Shown in pieces: positions 1-11,845 of a DNA stretch of 64,000 nucleotides. Below the pieces are notes generated by a model that made no database searches, was not told where the DNA came from, and worked only from the letters and a program-made list of their open reading frames with translations. Origin of the DNA: Fomitopsis serialis. Lineage: Eukaryota > Basidiomycota > Agaricomycetes > Polyporales > Fomitopsidaceae. The position numbers and the translations under genes are program-made. The stretch is from the NCBI RefSeq assembly GCF_022376445.1, contig NW_025954967.1:186001-250000 (forward strand), written 5' to 3'. How positions within the stretch are numbered: the stretch's first letter is position 1; every line of letters starts with the position of its first letter.

Positions 1-2383
1 CCTCCGGAGGCATGACAGTGGTATGCATGGGCATGTCTGATCCCTCAAACGATGTGAAGGCGACTCACAGGCTGGCAGGCGTGCGTGCCATACTAGCTTA
101 AAGCGAGTGAGATCAGTCGACATGCTCGAACATGACTGTCGAATAGGCTCACCTACCAACTTTGACTATTCACGGTCCATGTCTACTCCGCGTACTAGGC
201 AGGGCCTCTAGGCTCGGTGATATCGTCGCCGTATGAGAGCTGGTGGTATGTCAAACAAACGCCACAAGCACCGTGAAGTCCGCATCATTGTTCCCGAACG
301 CCCCGCCCTGTCCGATGTCTCTCCGGCCCTTGTCCTGGATGTCTCCGGATTCAGTCAACTGCTCGCGTTTCGGACTCGATTGCACATGGAGCTGGGGCGC
401 GATATGGATTTTGAACCGACCTCCGGCAGCCGAGCTGCCAGTAAGTATGGCTCGCAGGAGATTTGAGCTTAATGCGAGCATGTGCCGGGGCGAGGAAGCC
501 GCTTGCGGGCAGCAGCAGCCTGTGCCAGCCATGCGAAGGTGGAAGTCAGCGTACGCTCTCACGAACAAGCTCAATTCACTTACGTGAGGTCCATCGCGCG
601 ATGGATTGCCGTATGTCAGAAACGATCTCACCCATGCACTTTGTGCGCAACCTACTAGGGCATCGGCAGTGCAACCCTGATCGACTGGACGTTACGGGTG
701 CAGTTCATCAAGAGGAGATCGCCCCGACGGAAATTGTGTGGGTTGTGCTTGGTGCACAGACGGTGCTTCCGTAACGCGCGCCCTGAACGTTCCGGTGGTT
801 GATACCAACCCGGTGCATCAACAGCCATCCTAGCATGGTGTCCGTGAGATGGACGACGGTGTTCCAGTACGCAAAAGTATACGCGTACGACCGAAAGAGA
901 CGAGGGGGACAAGAGCAGCAATCTGTCAGTCTCTGAAGGCACGAGCAGTGCAGCCAACTTGTCGAAATGGGGTAAGTTCCTCGATGCCCGGGACCGATTT
1001 GAACCTCGTCAATAGCCATTGCCAACTCCGATCTCAGCCCTTGTTCAGCCCATCTCTCGCAGGCGCCATCGGTTTCAGTGATGGCTGTCATATAAGCTCT
1101 GTGCTCGTTGAGAATTAATGCAGCCAAAAGCCCGGAAACTCCACTCACCGTACAAAATCGGCTACAGAAACCATACACCGGACGGGGTGGCGTTTCTTGG
1201 GCGTTTCCCCAAGGCGTTCGAAGATGTATTCGTCGAGTGCGCCATCTACTTATGTAGCACCGACGTAGGCGGAACCATGATAGATGGGCCAACATACCTG
1301 CTCGCCATGCATCATCCCTTGCAACATCGCCATCCTGTGGTCGGATGAGGCTCTGCACACTGTGGGCTGATTCGATTCAGAATAGCATGTCTATGTAAGT
1401 CTATTCATGACCTGCGAACCTGCACGCCGAGAGCCAGTGAAAGAAATATAGCATCCTTTCGGCACGTCGATATGCAATTGAGCGAAACCTGCAAAGTGCC
1501 GGCAACGCATTGCCCACGCAGAGTCCATGGGCTTTGTGTGATAAGGTTACAGACTCGGAATGGACGAGCGTGAGGCTGACGGCGCATTCCACCAGCTGCG
1601 AACGCGTCCAGGACCTCTGAAGGCTGCTATTGACTGTTAAGTATGCACTGGCAATTGGAGATCCTCGGTTCGTGGCCCTCGGACGCGACGTTAAGGAGGT
1701 GTCACCACATATCGAGTGCAAACCGGGCGAAGGTTGGGGAGGAGCGCGTTGGTTGCGAGTAGCTCATGTTTCCTCGCATCGCAGTGCTTGTCACACCGAG
1801 CATGAACTGTCTCGTTGCACAAGCCACTGGTCCTTTCGCCGTCCGTCGGAACGCATCAGGCCATAGACCATGCATCCTCCCCAGACATAACAGCACGTAC
1901 CTTCGACAGCGCTTTCTACCGTGTTTCCTTCAGCCTGCTGGTCACAAGGCGGTCGCATAGCGTGTTAACGCGAGCGGGTTTACGACAAGAGAGACTTCTG
2001 AAACTCCTCGGATCGGACGCAAAGCGACGGCTAGATATATGTCGGGGAATGACCACCGCACGGAAGGGAGACTAGGGAGAGACTGGAGAGACGGGCAGCG
2101 CGGCAATATCAAAGATAGTGTGTATAGCATTTTTCGCGGAATTTAGAGCCCGACGTGGGATAGATACCATTTCCAGCCATAACGGGCATTTCTTAGGTGC
2201 TGCCGAGACATGCCGAGAACCGGCAATTGGCTGCGATCACTTACGCGGGGATTTCCTACCTTCCGAGTGTGGAAGGGGACGGTGTGTGCTGCGCGGTCTT
2301 ATACTCAAACGTCGACGGACAGCATCTGCTGCATTCCCACCCTCACTCGTTCCCTCACCCACTCTTTTGCAAAGATACCCGAC
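1..2383. other. Unassigned region
   Basis: No reading frame here gives a protein family that I recognise. The longest frame is a minus-strand frame of about 216 codons at 708-1358. Its composition looks like non-coding sequence, and no neighbouring frame continues it across a plausible intron. No long terminal repeat, transposase or tRNA is visible. The 3' part (after about 2200) probably holds the promoter and leader of the GH16 gene that follows. Confidence 0.4.
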
Positions 2384-4359
2384 ATGCTCTCAACGCACCG
2401 AAACACGGCAGCGCTGCTGTCTCTGCTTCCTCTTCTGTGTCCTTTGTACCCGGTGTGGCTGCGAGCGACTCTTGGTGAGGGTACTTGGGGGTCGGGCGCG
2501 TGCAGCTGTCTGAACGGAGTGGTCTTTAGCAATGCTACTCAGCTCTGTGGGTCGGCGAACCCTTGTTGCAGTACGTGCCTTGCTTCGTGTTCTCGCTTTA
2601 AGCAGGCTCATCTTGCCAGGTTCATATGGCTTCTGTGGTAGCGGACCCGTGCGTGCCCAGGTTCACCGACTAACACGACAAGTTACTGATACATCGTTCA
2701 GGAGTTCTGCTTCGGAGGATGCGACCCCTCGGTTCGAACACTTGACGTCCTGCATGCCGGAGCCCGTCTGTGAAAGTCAGAACGTGCGTACATCCCACTT
2801 CTTGGTGCCAAGGTGTCTGGTCCTTCGTTCGCTCTGTGGGTCTTGGCTACTCGGTCACCGTTGTCTTCGTGCCCATCGTTGGGCTGTGGTCTGTCGCCCT
2901 GGGAAGCCTTTGCATCATGGCGCTTAGGAGCTATTTTCGATGCGTTCATGCGGTCCTCATCAGTCGCCGAATGCACAGCTCACATGTCTCCTTTGGTCAA
3001 AGACTGGTCCTTCCAGAGCTTACCAGTGACGTCTGTGATCACAATCGACACTGGTGCGCAGCAAATGCATGGGTTGTGTCTTGTTCGCACTCGGTCAGGA
3101 GCAGTCACTTGCGTGCAATCCGCATGGTACGCGTCTTGTTCGGTGGGACGTGTGGCCGTCTGCGAATGATCGCACGTCTCGTGGCACTTGGAACGAATGG
3201 ACCAGACATCCCTTCTCAGTCGAGAGCGCAGTAACTGAAGATGACTGCCACAGATTACGTTCTCCAGCTTCGACCGCATCCTTATGAATTCGACGGAATA
3301 CAACGGCAATGCGAGCGCATGGGACTTCATCCTCGAGCAGGGCAACATCCTCAACACGACCGCCGGCGAGCTTGTCTTGACCCTCAGCGAGCAGAACAAC
3401 GGCACGCTGCTCACGTCGACCCGTTACGTCCACTACGGCCAGATTACGGCAAGGAGTACGTTCTGTGGTGTTATGATAATTTCAACATGCGCTGACGCCT
3501 CCGTGCAGTGAAGACTGGCCGATGGGGTGGTGTCGTGACAGCGTTCATCACGATGTCGGACATCAAGGACGAGATTGACTGGGAGTGGCCTGGAAACCAG
3601 ACGACTGAGGGCCAGACTAACTACTTCTGGCAGGGCTTCGTTCGTACGTCTCCGTCGTTATTCGATATTCGCCACGCTCTGACGGCATATGCGTGGATCA
3701 GCCACACAGACCGCTGGCCAAACGACCGGTAACTTGACCGACACGTACAGCAACTACCACGACTACACGGTGCGCTGCGCTGCCTCTTGCGTTTGCCCAT
3801 GAACCTGTCGTTGACGAGCGCCTTTCAGCTTGATTGGCAGCAGGATAGCCTCACTTGGCTCGTTGATGGCAACGTCGTGCGCACGCTGACCCGCGCGGAG
3901 GCGACCGACAACTCGACGGGCCTCAGCCGCTTCCCGAGCACGCCGAGCCGCATCGAATTTAGTCTCTGGCCTGCCGGCATCAGCAGCGAGCCCCAGGGCA
4001 CGGTCCAGTGGGCGGGCGGCATGATCGACTGGAACGACCCCGATTACAAGTCTGCCGGTACGCCTTCCCTCTCTGACAGTCTGTCTCTCGCGACGTGCTG
4101 ACCGATGGTGGTGTTCCGCTGCGCAGGCCACTTCTACGCGTACCTCGACTCGGTGGCGATCACCTGCAACGACCCGACGACCCCCGGCCCGAACATCACG
4201 TCGTACGTGTACAGCTCGAACTCGTCCGCGTACACGCCGTCGATCGACCTCTCGAACGACACGACTATCTCGAGCAACGGCGCGGTCGCAGGCGTGCCCG
4301 CCTCGGCCAAGTGGGCGTTCTTCGCCACCGGCGCGGCGGTCCTCCTCGCGCTCTTCTGA
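2384..4359 (+). CDS. CBM18-GH16 CRH-type cell-wall transglycosylase, GPI-anchored
   Basis: CRH/Utr2-family enzymes link chitin to beta-glucan at the fungal wall. Reading across introns gives a hydrophobic N-terminus (start at 2384 is tentative), then a chitin-binding CBM18 module (CGSANPCCSSYGFCGSGP, then EFCFGGCDP), then the GH16 domain. Its catalytic motif DEIDWEWPG at about 3570-3596 holds both glutamates of the ExDxxE pattern. Downstream come NYFWQGF, LDWQQDSLTWLVDG and the family signature IDWNDPDYKSAGHFYAYLDS. The C-terminus is Ser/Thr-rich with a final hydrophobic stretch, as in GPI proteins. Exons: 2384-2570, 2620-2648, 2702-2783, 3254-3455, 3509-about 3638, about 3710-3770, about 3831-4059 and about 4127-4359. 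The intron 2784-3253 is unusually long. One extra C in a CCCC run near 2727 shifts the frame between GGCDP and RFEHLTSCMPEPVC. The rest is intact, so a sequencing error is likely. Confidence 0.88.
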
Positions 4360-4946
4360 GCGGACCTTGGTCTCTGGGGTTGACGATGCTTTTGCATCGG
4401 CGCTGGTGTCCAATCTTGTGTACGGCACGCAGTCTCGAGTTGAGCTCCGGACTGGGAACAAGGACACGTCTTCTCGGATTGGTATTGGTATTGGTATAAG
4501 TATTGGTATCTGGACTGATGAACGGCTAATTCAAAGGGCTCTCATGTGTTGTGAATATATTCTGGTGTGGTCCCTGTGTTGGGACCGCGCTGACTCTGTT
4601 ATCTGGATGCTTTGATGGTTTTCTATCGAGTGTTGTGTTTCGTCTGTTGGAAGCCGGGCGTATAGGTTGCGTTCTGCTGGTGTGGGTGGATATTGTGGAA
4701 GTTGGGGCAGGTGTCTGCTGTATTCGTCGGCGTTGAAGACGAAATATCGAGCATTGACAGGTTCGTACGTGATCATTAACATGATCTGTTTAAGCCTTTC
4801 TCAACATATGCCTCGATGCCTCGATGACAGGTATACAGGTTATGGATTGCTCTAGACGGCTATGCTCTACTAACCTCTATAATCCAGGCTTATAGTCCGA
4901 CACGTACTCTATGAAGTAGTCTAGTAGCTCTCGTCACGGAAGGCCA
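4360..4946. other. Intergenic region between convergent genes
   Basis: This is the 3' flank shared by the GH16 gene (+) and the alcohol dehydrogenase gene (-). Apart from a short ATTGGT microsatellite it holds nothing recognisable. Confidence 0.6.
4477..4511. repeat. ATTGGT microsatellite
   Basis: The hexamer ATTGGT/TATTGG occurs about five times in tandem with one interruption (ATAAGT). It lies about 120 bp after the GH16 stop codon, probably in the 3' UTR or just beyond it. Confidence 0.7.
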
Positions 4947-6249
4947 TCATGGGACGATGACAGCGCGGAACCGGGCAGTGGCGCGATGGTCGAACGCTTC
5001 CTGTGCCTGGTCGAGAGGGAACTTCTCAACCATGACCTTCACGTCGTGGGCCCGAGCGAAGTGCACCGTGTCTTCGCAATCCGAGCCAGTGCCGTATGGC
5101 CATCCACGGATCACCACGCGCTTGGTCAACAGGGGCGCTGCAGTTGAACGGTACGTCAGTTGCCTGTCCAGCGAAGCGTAGACGGAAGATCACTTACGGA
5201 CAGGCACTGCAATAGCAGACGCAGCAACCGCCACCACGAGGAGCTCGCCGTCGTAGTCGAGGCCGTTAATGAGCTCGCTCATGGCCTGCGTGTCGGGCGC
5301 GGTGCACATGATGAGGCGCGCGCCGCCGAGCTTCTGGAGCGCGGCCGCCTGCTCTGAGGCGGTGCCCGCGATGAAGTCGTGCGCGCCGAGGGAGAGGGCT
5401 AGCTCCTTCTTGCTCGTGCCCGTGGAGAGCGCGATGGTGCGGAACCCCATCTTGCGCGCGAATTGGATGGCGAGGTGGCCGAGGCCGCTGTTGTGGGGTC
5501 AGTTAGGGTGTGCGTGGGTGATGCGGGTGGACGTACCCGATGCCTTGAACGGCCACGATGTCCGGCGGTGTACTCTGCATGTGTCGGAGAGCGTCTGGAG
5601 AGTCGACGGTCAGGTATTGTGGGATTGACTAGTGCGCGCGGTCACTTACTAAACGTCGTCACACCAGCGCACAGCTGTGGTGCGATCTCGGCGGGGTCCA
5701 GGTCCGTAGGGATGCTAGCAAGCGACTCGGACCTGAGCGTGGCGTATTCCGCGTACCCTCCGTCCCTGCCAATGCCTGTGATACCTCAGGTCAGAGGTGG
5801 CCGCTTCTCCTGGCGAACGTACTCACCTGTTGGGCAGGCAGCACCGACGGGACATGTCACGAAGTCGCCGATGCGACAGCGTCGGCAGGAATTGCAGTGG
5901 CCGCCATGCCAGCCTGCGCCGACGCGGTCGCCGGTCTTCCAGGACTTCTCGCCGTCAGCCACCGCGACGACGTCCCCGACGATCTCGTGACCCGGCACGC
6001 GGGGGTAGGCTTGGGTCGGGAAGAATTGCCCTTTGACCATCTCGTCACTACAGATGTGTTACATCAATACCGCGACGAGGGCGAGCAGGAGTTCGGGCCG
6101 ACGTGCCTGGCACAGACTCCACATGCGAGGACCTTCACAACAACCTCTCCGGGTGCCGGGTCCTTCCAGTCGACGACGATGGGCTTCAGGGGCCCGCCCT
6201 TCTCGAGGAAAGCATATGCCTTGTACGTCTTTGGGTGGGCAGGGGCCAT
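4947..6249 (-). CDS. Zinc-dependent alcohol dehydrogenase (MDR family)
   Basis: Medium-chain dehydrogenase/reductase of the cinnamyl-alcohol-dehydrogenase/AdhA type, predicted to oxidise alcohols or reduce aldehydes with NAD(P)(H). Reading from 6249 down, the N-terminus ends in ACGVC. After splicing it continues ASDEMVKGQFFP, matching the GVCHSD catalytic-zinc site. Next come the VPGHEIVG motif, the structural-zinc cysteines (HCNSCRRCRIGDFVTC), GGYAEYATL, the cofactor-binding GIGGLGHLAIQFA segment, and the C-terminal WPYGTGSDCEDT and FDHRATARFRAVIVP. About six exons. Intron 6048-6106 uses a GC donor instead of GT; the conserved protein sequence demands this junction. Another intron lies at about 5783-5830. 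All exons join in frame, so the gene looks intact. The true substrate cannot be told from sequence; aryl-alcohol or aromatic-aldehyde turnover would fit a wood-decay fungus. Confidence 0.92.
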
Positions 6250-8238
6250 GTCGGGCAGAGGATTGATATTATTCTGCTGGGCAGTGTCCGGCCCATTTTA
6301 TACAGCAACGGGGACATCGTTGACGCAGGTTGCCTCGCGCACGTAGCTTACCAACCGATTGCCTCCGCAGCGACGACTATGTCATGGAATGGACTAAACG
6401 GTCCTCCCGCACTCGTTTATGTTTATCTGGGCGATTCTGGGGAGGGTGGAAGGATGCTTAACCTCGGCCCGCCCTCGGCACCTTCCATGTGCAGCAAGTA
6501 TCCGTTGTGGCGCTGGCCAGCACGGCGCTTGAATTTGGATGGGCAATTTTGCGTGTTCTCTCGAGATCTCCCAAGTCCTGCCGGACCTGTCCGTTGGTGT
6601 TTTCAGCCTGGGTGGGCGACGAACGCGACGAACAGAGACCAGGTGAGTCTCAGCTATATTCTGAATTTCACTGATGGGTAGATTCGACGCATGCCGGACA
6701 TGCCGGAACATATTTCGTCGTCAAAATAATTTGGGGCGCCACTTACGAGCTCCGGCGTTCTGCAGCAGTCGCGTCGCTGACACACGCATGTGGTTCTGCG
6801 TGGCTTGGACTCTCAGACTTGGCTGAGACGTCTGGCAAACGGGCGACCGGCAATCTAGACTCGGGCTCCTTCCCGGCATCCCCGACCCATCCACCGCGTT
6901 TGCTGGCAGCCAGCCCAAAATGTTGCCGGAAGCCGTCGCCGCATGTTGAAAGTTTCGCCCTTCGGTGTCTCGTTAGCCTCGGTTCTCCCGTCAGTGCAAC
7001 TCAGCGGTTGTGATATCATGTTCGTACTTCCGGAATCAATCACAGCAAGGATTATCGGATAGGCGTAGTTCGCACATGCTTTGTACGTGCGCATGCATTG
7101 TAGTGTCGGTCTTCTTACAAACCAAACTGCAAAAGGTTAACGCACTAGCTTGAAAGAAGCATAGGTCGGCATGTGCGGTTGAATTCATTAGTAAGTTCCT
7201 CTGGCGACATCTTGTATAGAATGCGGTGCGATCTGACATTCAGCATGTCCGAAGGCTGTCTTCGTATGACGCTCTGCACGCTGGACGAAGTGAGTCTTTC
7301 TGAACGCAAATATAATGCAAATGCTTTGTCTGACGTCGCGAATGCAGGCCCTGTCAACATCATCATAGACTGACAGGTGTTAGTAACTACACTGCGTAAA
7401 CATTCCCGAGCGCCATCAAGTACACAGGTCGAATAAGCTTGCACGAGCAAGCGTTCGGGCACCACACCAATTGCAACCGATGTGACGCATCCCCAAGTTG
7501 TCTTATACTGTGCCCCTGTCGGGTGTCTCGCTTCAACGGAGCGCTGTGTGGCAACAGGTGCATGTGGTGACCCAACTAGATACGTCTTCCGAATGCAGGT
7601 CTCAGGAATACTGAAGCCCTAGGATGGTATCTCACGAATCAGTGCGCATGAGACATCGGACCTGCGAGGTATCCACCCGCTGTCAAGTTCGGCCCCGGTA
7701 TGTGAGCTTATCTCGAAACTTACGATGCATACATAGCGGACTCACTCGCCGTTTTGAATTTGCACCAAGAAATGCATGTCGTGCAAGTTGGCCACGCTAC
7801 CTACATCTGGGTAGCACACGAGTGGGTGATAAATCCAGTCTGTACGCCGTAGTGCGCCTCACCCGTATGACGATGGGATAACCAAATTCGTCAGCCATAA
7901 CGGTCGGCGTTTAATGGGTGAGTCTATTTGACAAATTAAACTTGGAATCATACCTTAATGGAGGCATAGATCAGGTCTGCCTCCTTGAACATCTGCATAT
8001 GCGGGAGTTTATGGAGCGTGTAGAATGAACCCGTCTTGCTCCAGTTTCAGACTATCCCTGGCGAGGTCTTTGAGCCTATGCTTGATGGGACTCACGCACG
8101 GCCCGTCGCTGGGACGGTCTGTCGCATATAAGCAGTGTCCTCCCAGACATCGAGTAGTCCGGAATCTCGCCTCGCGTCCGCCTCCCTACGCTCTTCCGGG
8201 TGTCGTCGTCTGGCTACCGACGATCACCTCGCTCCGCG
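6250..8238. other. Unassigned region upstream of two divergent genes
   Basis: Both flanking genes point away from this region: the dehydrogenase starts at 6249 (-) and the FAD oxidase at 8239 (+). It therefore contains two promoters. The short frames within (for example 6394-6711 and 7145-7465 on the minus strand) match nothing I know and do not join across introns. No repeat or mobile element is evident. Confidence 0.4.
8127..8132 (+). promoter_or_regulatory. TATA-like box
   Basis: A TATAAG element (context GCATATAAGC) sits 107 bp upstream of the ATG of the FAD oxidase at 8239, followed by a C/T-rich stretch near 8170-8200 where transcription could start. Spacing and context fit a fungal core promoter. 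It is a motif match only. Confidence 0.4.
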
Positions 8239-10230
8239 ATGGTCCACGTCAACGAATTTGCTTCTACTGTGGTCGCTGCCCTGGTATATGTCTCTCTCGT
8301 CCAGGGACAAGGCACACTATCAGTCTGTCAGCAGATCTCGAACTCTGTATCCCTGGCATCTGGAGTGTTCTACGATCGTACGTCACCATGGTCACCTGTA
8401 GCCACTTGCTTTGTACCTGAAATTGCTATATTGCAGCGGAGCCTTCGTATATCGCAGATATATATCACTATGCTACGTCTAGTTCTCAGACCGCGGCGTG
8501 CTCTGTGGAGCCAGGAACGGTTGAGGATGTTGGAACAATTGTATGTTATACTTGCTTTACGAGCATGTGTGGGACGCTGATCGGGCATCATCTCGTAACA
8601 ACCAGCTCACCATCTTGGGATCAACTAGGACACCATTTGGTGTGAGCATCTCTGTACTTTGTACTTAAGATGAGCGTTGATCACAGTCGCCTTTCAGATC
8701 AAAGGCGGGGGCATATCATGAACCCCAACTACTCTTCCACCGCCGGCGTGCAGATCGCGATGTCGCGTTTTACTAGCATCGATTATGACTCCAGCACAGG
8801 CACCGTTGCAGTTGGTGCTGGTAACATCTGGGACAACGTATACGAGGCACTGCTCCCGTATAATGTCAACGTCGTAGGTGGAAGAGTCTCGGGTATCGGC
8901 GTGGCCGGATATACTCTAGGAGGAGGTATGTGTCAATGATCCGTCATAACACTGTTGATGCTCAGCGATATTCCAGGATACTCGTATCTGACGAACCAGT
9001 ACGGACTTACAATTGACACGGTTCGCGCATTTGAGCTGGTCTTGCCCAATGGTACGGCGACGAATGTCACGGAATCGACACATCCAGATTTGTTTTGGGC
9101 CTTGAAGGTCAGAAAGCGTCAGCTCCTTTTACTAGGCAGGATATTGATGTCAGGTAGGGTGGATACAATAACTATGTGCGGTGTACAGGGCTTCCAGCCT
9201 GGACACAAACTCATGCGACGTTACATCTGACAGGGAATCGTGACGACGTTTACTATCAAACCTATCCACAAGGCCTCGTCTGGGTGTGTTGATTTTTTCG
9301 ATACAGCTGATTCGTCCCTCTGATACCATAGAAACGCCTAGGGTGGTCAAAACATCATCCTTGGCCAGTACGCCGACCAGGTCAATGCGGCCACTGCCAA
9401 CTTCGCCAACAACGTGACCGATCCAAAGCAGCCCTCATCACCACGTATGACTACGAGTCTGGAGCGGTACGTGCATTGGTCTGCTTGCCTTGTCGCCTTT
9501 TTAATACGCCACGGATAGCTGTGATCTCTTTGTTGATGTTTTATGATGCGCCGTCCCAGCCTGCGGGATCTTTGACGAGTTCCTGGCATTCCCACGTTGG
9601 AAAGCAATGTCCTCACTCGTACCTACCTGACCTGGTGCTCAGCGAGGATACGAGTACTCGTCAAATTGAGGTGAGTTTTATTCACGCTTTGCACCGTCAT
9701 TTGAAGCTGATTTGGTTAGAGGGTATTAAACACTGTCCCGCTCATGGAATTACGATCCTCTGTTAGAGGCTGTCGTGAGTCAGCTGCAGGTACGCGAGAG
9801 CAATAACTCCACGGCTCCTCTTATGAACTACTGGCAGTACTGGGAATCGATTCTAGCGTCCGACTCGGAACACTCTTCAGCTACGACGTTGAACCTTCCT
9901 GCCAACGATACTCACCACGGTGGCCCTCGGCGTATCCATGGACGCGTGCTCCACGATTCCTCCCGCTGAATCTATTTCGCGTGGACCAACGCAACGGACG
10001 ACTCGGATTTCTACAACGCGCTCGTGGCAACTGCTACAACCTGACCGAGGTGGCGGTCAGCGAAGGACAAGTCCTCGTCCCAGCAGCACCCGCTATCCGA
10101 ACTATGCACTCTACGGCACTAGTTAGCGAGCATTTACGGGACGTCCCTAGGCGAGATGGTGGCGGTCAAGGAGAGATATGATCCATATAACGTGATGGGC
10201 TTGGCCGGAGGGTGGAAAGTACCAGTCTGA
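8239..10230 (+). pseudogene. Secreted FAD-linked oxidase (BBE-like), disrupted
   Basis: Berberine-bridge-type/FAD-binding-4 oxidases are secreted flavoproteins that oxidise sugars, alcohols or secondary metabolites. The start MVHVNEFASTVVAALVYV is a signal peptide. Exons 8239-8377, 8437-8540, 8606-8641 and from 8698 join cleanly. They give the FAD-binding segment TPFGIKGGGHIMNP, whose His is the expected flavin attachment site, then GRVSGIGVAGYTLGGG, then YSYLTNQYGLTIDTV. After FWALK the conserved GGFNNFG stretch is missing before GIVTTFTIKPIHK. Further on, single-base deletions break the frame near 9428 (AAGCAGCC), 10038 (ACAACCTG) and 10124 (AGTTAGCG). The C-terminus VKERYDPYNVMGLAGGW is recognisable and ends at 10230. 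Family identity is clear. The three one-base breaks could be sequence errors, but the lost FNNF segment suggests genuine decay. Confidence 0.8.
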
Positions 10231-10735
10231 ACATACATGTCGGCATACGTCTGGTGTGTGGTATTCAATACCTGGGTCAGCATTGTGCCACATCCGCACT
10301 CACCATGAGAACTAGGTATCGATCGTGTTGTGGTCACGACGACTCCTATGGTTGGGAACGCCACCAGCCCATTGGGGCTACAGACTTCAACCGTGTCATA
10401 AATTGGACAATGGGGGTTTGCGTACGAACGTTAAAGAGCATCCTTGTGTACGTATGAACTTCCAACTGCTACTGCAGAAACAGGCAATCCCCTTTTTAGA
10501 CATCTCTGCGCATGCGGTGGATGCCTGCATACCAACCAGGACTACACGACTCAGGACCACGCTAAGCGAGAACAAAGCGACAAGGTCCTGTCGCAGCCTT
10601 GACTTGTAGAGCCGGTCATCTTGAGATTCAACAACAGGACGAACAGCATATAAGGACCGCTACATCCTCAAACACCATCCACACTCTGCTCGACTCCCCG
10701 GAACCGACCATTTCACTGCGCCGTCTCGACCCATC

Positions 10736-11326
10736 ATGTCTAAACTGTTTCGCAGGCTTGCCAGCAAGACGATCCCGAGTACGCCCTGGTGATCGCACAG
10801 TACAAGCGAGGTCACTACGGCGTTGGCGACGAGGAAAGCTTTCACTGGGCACTCGTGGTTATTGCCGGCGAGCACGACCTGTCCGGCCCCATGTATCAAG
10901 TCACCAATCGCATCAACCACACTCGCGACGGCGTCGCCTGGGATATCTCGTACGCGGACAGCGTGTCATTGATGAAGAGTTCGATGTGTCTTGGGGGCGT
11001 TCGAATCGGCACGATCATGAAGTCGGATTTGAAGGAGTTCAAGAAGGTATGTCCACACAAACCTGCCTATTCTATCGTATGAGTCGAGTCTGACGAATAC
11101 GTGCGGGTAGATTGTCGCCGGGAACACACCTCAGCCTGACTCCGATCAGTGGAACTGCCGCGACTGGATCATGCAGTGCTTGCGGCTCCTGGAGGGGAAA
11201 GGCTGGCTGAGCGATGGTATCCGCACTCAGCAGGACCTCTTTCCCCTTCTGAAGCAAGCAAGCCTGCTGACCGTGCAAAACGGCACGCCGGCGACCCTCA
11301 AATTCTCTCCGAGTCGATCGTCTTGA
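10736..11326 (+). CDS. Small fungal protein, DUF6914-like
   Basis: Two exons, 10736-11046 and 11111-11326, join in frame (VRIGTIMKSDLKEFKK to IVAGNTPQPDSDQWNC). The core reads YALVIAQYKRGHYGV, then SFHWALVVIAGEHD, then a C-terminal NCRDWIMQCLRLLEGKGW. This pattern (a strand of the type xALYKRG, an SxHWAL motif and a late CRxWI helix) resembles the uncharacterised fungal DUF6914 proteins; I assign it from memory of that pattern only. Function is unknown. The ATG at 10736 (MSKLFRRLASKTIP) is one base out of frame with EYALVIAQ: ATCCCGAG would be in frame as ATCCCCGAG. Alternatively the start lies in an upstream exon spliced to the AG before CAAGACGATCCC. Confidence 0.55.
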
Positions 11327-11845
11327 CTCCGAAGTGCGGCGCCACGGCGAGACTTCACTAAGGACCAGTGCCATCGCTTCGAAGGACTCAGGCCTCAGGC
11401 TATGCTTCGCAATTTACTCACTCATACCTAACGCACGCAGTGGCGAGCAAAGGTTGTTCGGCCGCTTATCACTAGTAACAGTTGTGGCACACGAAGTTAC
11501 AGTATATTCACATGTATTAGTAGTTCCTGTATGTTCATTCGTCTAGTTTGAACGAGCATCGTACCAATTCTCACCTGGAATTCGCCATCATGTCCAATAA
11601 TGGTCGAAAACCATTCGGCGCATTAAGTAGGCACTCGTGCCAAATGCATTGGATGGAGTACAATCTTGCATTGATGGGATAGGAATACAATCTGCATACG
11701 GCACACTACCTGACGAGTGTGGCTCCACTATGTTCCGGGAAGCATGGTCTGCGGAAAGAACGTCACTCCCCGCGCAACGCAATGTAGACCTGCATTACCT
11801 CGGGTTTATCGTGAGCAGCCACGAAGACGAGATGATATGGACAAG
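11327..11845. other. Intergenic region
   Basis: This stretch lies between the DUF6914-like gene (+) and the decayed DUF6535-like gene (-). I see no coding sequence, RNA gene or repeat in it. Confidence 0.4.

Noticed and set aside
1..2383. Possible transposon remnant at the left edge
   Set aside because: No terminal repeats, target duplications, transposase or reverse-transcriptase motifs could be seen.
4477..4511. Short tandem repeats considered as a CRISPR-like array
   Set aside because: Units are six bases with no unique spacers; a simple microsatellite in a eukaryotic genome.
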